From: JAGPCK01 sp964535575 | Lineage (GTDB): Bacteria; Bacteroidota; Bacteroidia; UKL13-3 | Direction of reading: 5' to 3' | Assembly: GCA_964535575.1 (NCBI GenBank) | Contig: CAZHTC010000003.1 | Location: 1 to 64,000 of the forward strand | Length of the DNA: 64,000 nt | Shown here: positions 62,447 through 64,000 of the stretch, piece after piece | Position numbering within the stretch: the first letter of the stretch is position 1 | How the letters are laid out: each line of letters opens with the position of its first letter | The notes under the pieces: model-generated | What the model was told of the DNA's origin: nothing | What the model saw: only the letters and a program-made list of their open reading frames with translations | The model's database searches: none | Program-made: the position numbers and the translations under genes

Positions 62447-64000
62447 GCTTTCAGCATGTTTTTAAAACGCACCCGGTGAGGTTGTGTATCGCCTAGGCGT
62501 TGTTTTTTGTTCTCTTCGTATTCACTATAATTTCCTTCAAAGAAATATACCTGAGAGTTGCCCTCAAAAGCAAGGATATGGGTAGCAATGCGGTCGATAA
62601 ACCATCGGTCGTGCGAAATAACTACTGCGCAACCTGCAAAGTTTTCAATAGCTTCTTCCAGAGCACGCAAGGTATTTACGTCAATATCGTTGGTGGGTTC
62701 GTCAAGCAGTAATACGTTGCCGCCTTCTTTCAATGTCATTGCCAAATGCACCCGGTTACGTTCCCCGCCCGATAATACACCCACTTTTTTACTTTGATCT
62801 GTACCGCTGAAATTAAACTTTGAGATATACGCCCGTGCATTAAACTGTTTTCCTCCCACCAGCATGGTTTCGGTTCCTCCCGAAATAACTTCGAAAACCG
62901 ATTTTTCAGGCAACAAGTCTTTATGCGATTGATCCACGTAAGCAATTTTTACCGTTTCGCCTACTTTAAATGTTCCGGTATCGGGTTTTTCAAGTCCCAT
63001 CATCATTCGGAACAAGGTGGTTTTACCTACTCCGTTCGGACCGATGATTCCCACAATTCCTCCTTTGGGAAGGGAGAAACTCAGATTTTCATAAAGCAGT
63101 TTATTGCCATATGATTTACTAACGTTTTGTGCTTCTATAACCACATCTCCCAACCGGGGCCCGGCAGGAATAAAAATTTCAAGTTGTTGTTCTTTGTCCT
63201 TCTGTTCTTCGCCCAATAGTTTTTCATAGGCAGTTAAACGGGCTTTTTGTTTTGCATGACGCGCTTTGGGAGCCATTCTAACCCATTCCAACTCGCGTTC
63301 CAGGGTTCGGGCCCGTTTGCTTTCCTGCTTTTCTTCCTGTGCTAGTCGTTTTTGTTTTTGTTCCAGCCAGCTGGTATAATTTCCTTTCCATGGAATGCCT
63401 TCCCCGCGGTCAAGTTCCAGAATCCATCCGGCAACATTGTCCAGAAAATAACGGTCGTGGGTTACAGCAATAACAGTTCCGGGGAAATTTTTAAGATATT
63501 GCTCCAGCCAGTCAACCGATTCGGCATCGAGGTGATTGGTGGGTTCGTCAAGCAACAATATATCGGGATTACTCAATAACAAACGGCACAGGGCTACGCG
63601 TCTGCGCTCCCCTCCCGACAAAATGTTAACAGGAGTGTCGGCATCAGGGCAGCGCAATGCATCCATGGCTTTTTCAAGTTTATTATCAAGTTCCCATGCA
63701 TCCAATTGCTCCAGTTTTTCCATGAGGGTAGCCTGTTTGTCTAACAGTTTATTCATGGCTTCATCACTCATGGGTTCAGCTAATTTGTTATTTACGTCAT
63801 CAAATTCAGCCAGCAAGTCTGTAATATGTTTTACTCCTTCGCGCACCACCTCAATCACGGTTTTGGTTTCATCCAGTTGAGGTTCCTGTTCCTGAAACCC
63901 TATTTTATAGGTTCCGTCAAAAACTACTTCACCATTGAAGTTTTTATCAATACCGGCAATAATGCGTAGCAAACTCGATTTTCCGGCACCGTTTAAACCA
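62443..64000 (-). CDS. ettA: energy-dependent translational throttle protein EttA (partial, 5' end beyond the window)
   Basis: An ABC-F ATPase that binds the ribosomal E site and gates the first elongation step according to ADP/ATP. The visible 519 residues begin within the Walker A of the first ABC domain ('LNGAGKSSLLRIIAGI') and end at the TAG at 62443. The first ABC domain has 'LSGGERRRVALCRLLLSNPD' and 'LLLDEPTNHLDAESVDWLEQ'. The second has 'IGPNGVGKTTLFRMM', 'LSGGERNRVHLAMTL' and 'LLLDEPTNDIDVNTLRAL'. The linker between them is charged, as in EttA. The start is off the right edge. Confidence 0.95.
   Translation of the reverse strand, partial: GLNGAGKSSLLRIIAGIDKNFNGEVVFDGTYKIGFQEQEPQLDETKTVIEVVREGVKHITDLLAEFDDVNNKLAEPMSDEAMNKLLDKQATLMEKLEQLDAWELDNKLEKAMDALRCPDADTPVNILSGGERRRVALCRLLLSNPDILLLDEPTNHLDAESVDWLEQYLKNFPGTVIAVTHDRYFLDNVAGWILELDRGEGIPWKGNYTSWLEQKQKRLAQEEKQESKRARTLERELEWVRMAPKARHAKQKARLTAYEKLLGEEQKDKEQQLEIFIPAGPRLGDVVIEAQNVSKSYGNKLLYENLSFSLPKGGIVGIIGPNGVGKTTLFRMMMGLEKPDTGTFKVGETVKIAYVDQSHKDLLPEKSVFEVISGGTETMLVGGKQFNARAYISKFNFSGTDQSKKVGVLSGGERNRVHLAMTLKEGGNVLLLDEPTNDIDVNTLRALEEAIENFAGCAVVISHDRWFIDRIATHILAFEGNSQVYFFEGNYSEYEENKKQRLGDTQPHRVRFKNMLKA

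Overview
The window is a fragment of a Bacteroidota chromosome, probably an unnamed Chitinophagales- or Sphingobacteriales-like lineage, and it looks like a metagenome or draft contig because it contains a 100-N scaffold gap. The evidence is several secreted proteins with type IX secretion (T9SS) C-terminal signals, DUF4249, MuiA-like, GH3-like and LPP20-like families, a short RpoD-type sigma factor, and -7 promoter elements of the Bacteroidota type TAnnTTTG. Almost no strong Shine-Dalgarno sequences are visible. Both ends are open: the left edge cuts a 23S rRNA gene and the right edge cuts an ABC-F gene.

Layout. 1-617: end of an rRNA operon (23S tail, 5S, terminator). 619-12.2 kb: asd with a small cytochrome b5-like gene, a large lamin-tail T9SS protein, an esterase, a persulfide dioxygenase/rhodanese fusion, tsaB, a repeat lipoprotein, a TauE/SafE exporter and a C-terminal processing protease. 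12.3-13.1 kb: rpmH-rnpA-yidD. 13.2-16.4 kb: M61 peptidase, WaaE-like glycosyltransferase, LPP20-like lipoprotein. 16.45-20.3 kb: a carotenoid/isoprenoid block on the minus strand (glycosyltransferase, cruF-like, ispH, glutathione peroxidase, crtW-like). 20.3-26 kb: DUF2452, gluQ, then an AT-rich patch (Na+/H+ antiporter and an unrecognised gene) and a T9SS protein. 26.04-26.36 kb: tRNA-Leu(CAA) preceded by a tandem array of tRNA 5'-half copies, interrupted by the gap. 26.4-36.2 kb: rseP, an outer membrane protein, dxr, GH3-like, MuiA-like, an acyl-CoA carboxylase beta subunit, rsmG and a glycosyltransferase. 36.4-45.8 kb: cspA, a GAF histidine kinase, and a run of three T9SS proteins, the last two being a tandem duplication whose second copy is frameshifted at a G8 tract. 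45.9-52.5 kb: dnaK, a DUF4249 lipoprotein, panB, an RluA-type synthase and an SGNH-like protein. 52.5-58.3 kb: a complete phosphate-uptake operon (phosphate-type porin, pstS, pstC, pstA, pstB, phoU) behind five 11-bp-spaced TTAACA-like boxes. 58.5-64 kb: P5C dehydrogenase, the primary sigma factor, a class A beta-lactamase-like serine hydrolase and ettA.

How the genes fit together. dxr and ispH are two steps of the MEP isoprenoid pathway, and ispH sits inside the carotenoid block, consistent with a ketolated, 1'-hydroxylated and possibly glycosylated pigment. The pst operon is the clearest functional unit; its PstC carries a PstS-like insertion. The observations most worth a second look are the tRNA-Leu head array with the gap inside it, the pho-box array, the PstC insertion, the G8 frameshift, and a set of six genes whose start codon lies only 4-5 bases after a -7 element, which suggests leaderless mRNAs.
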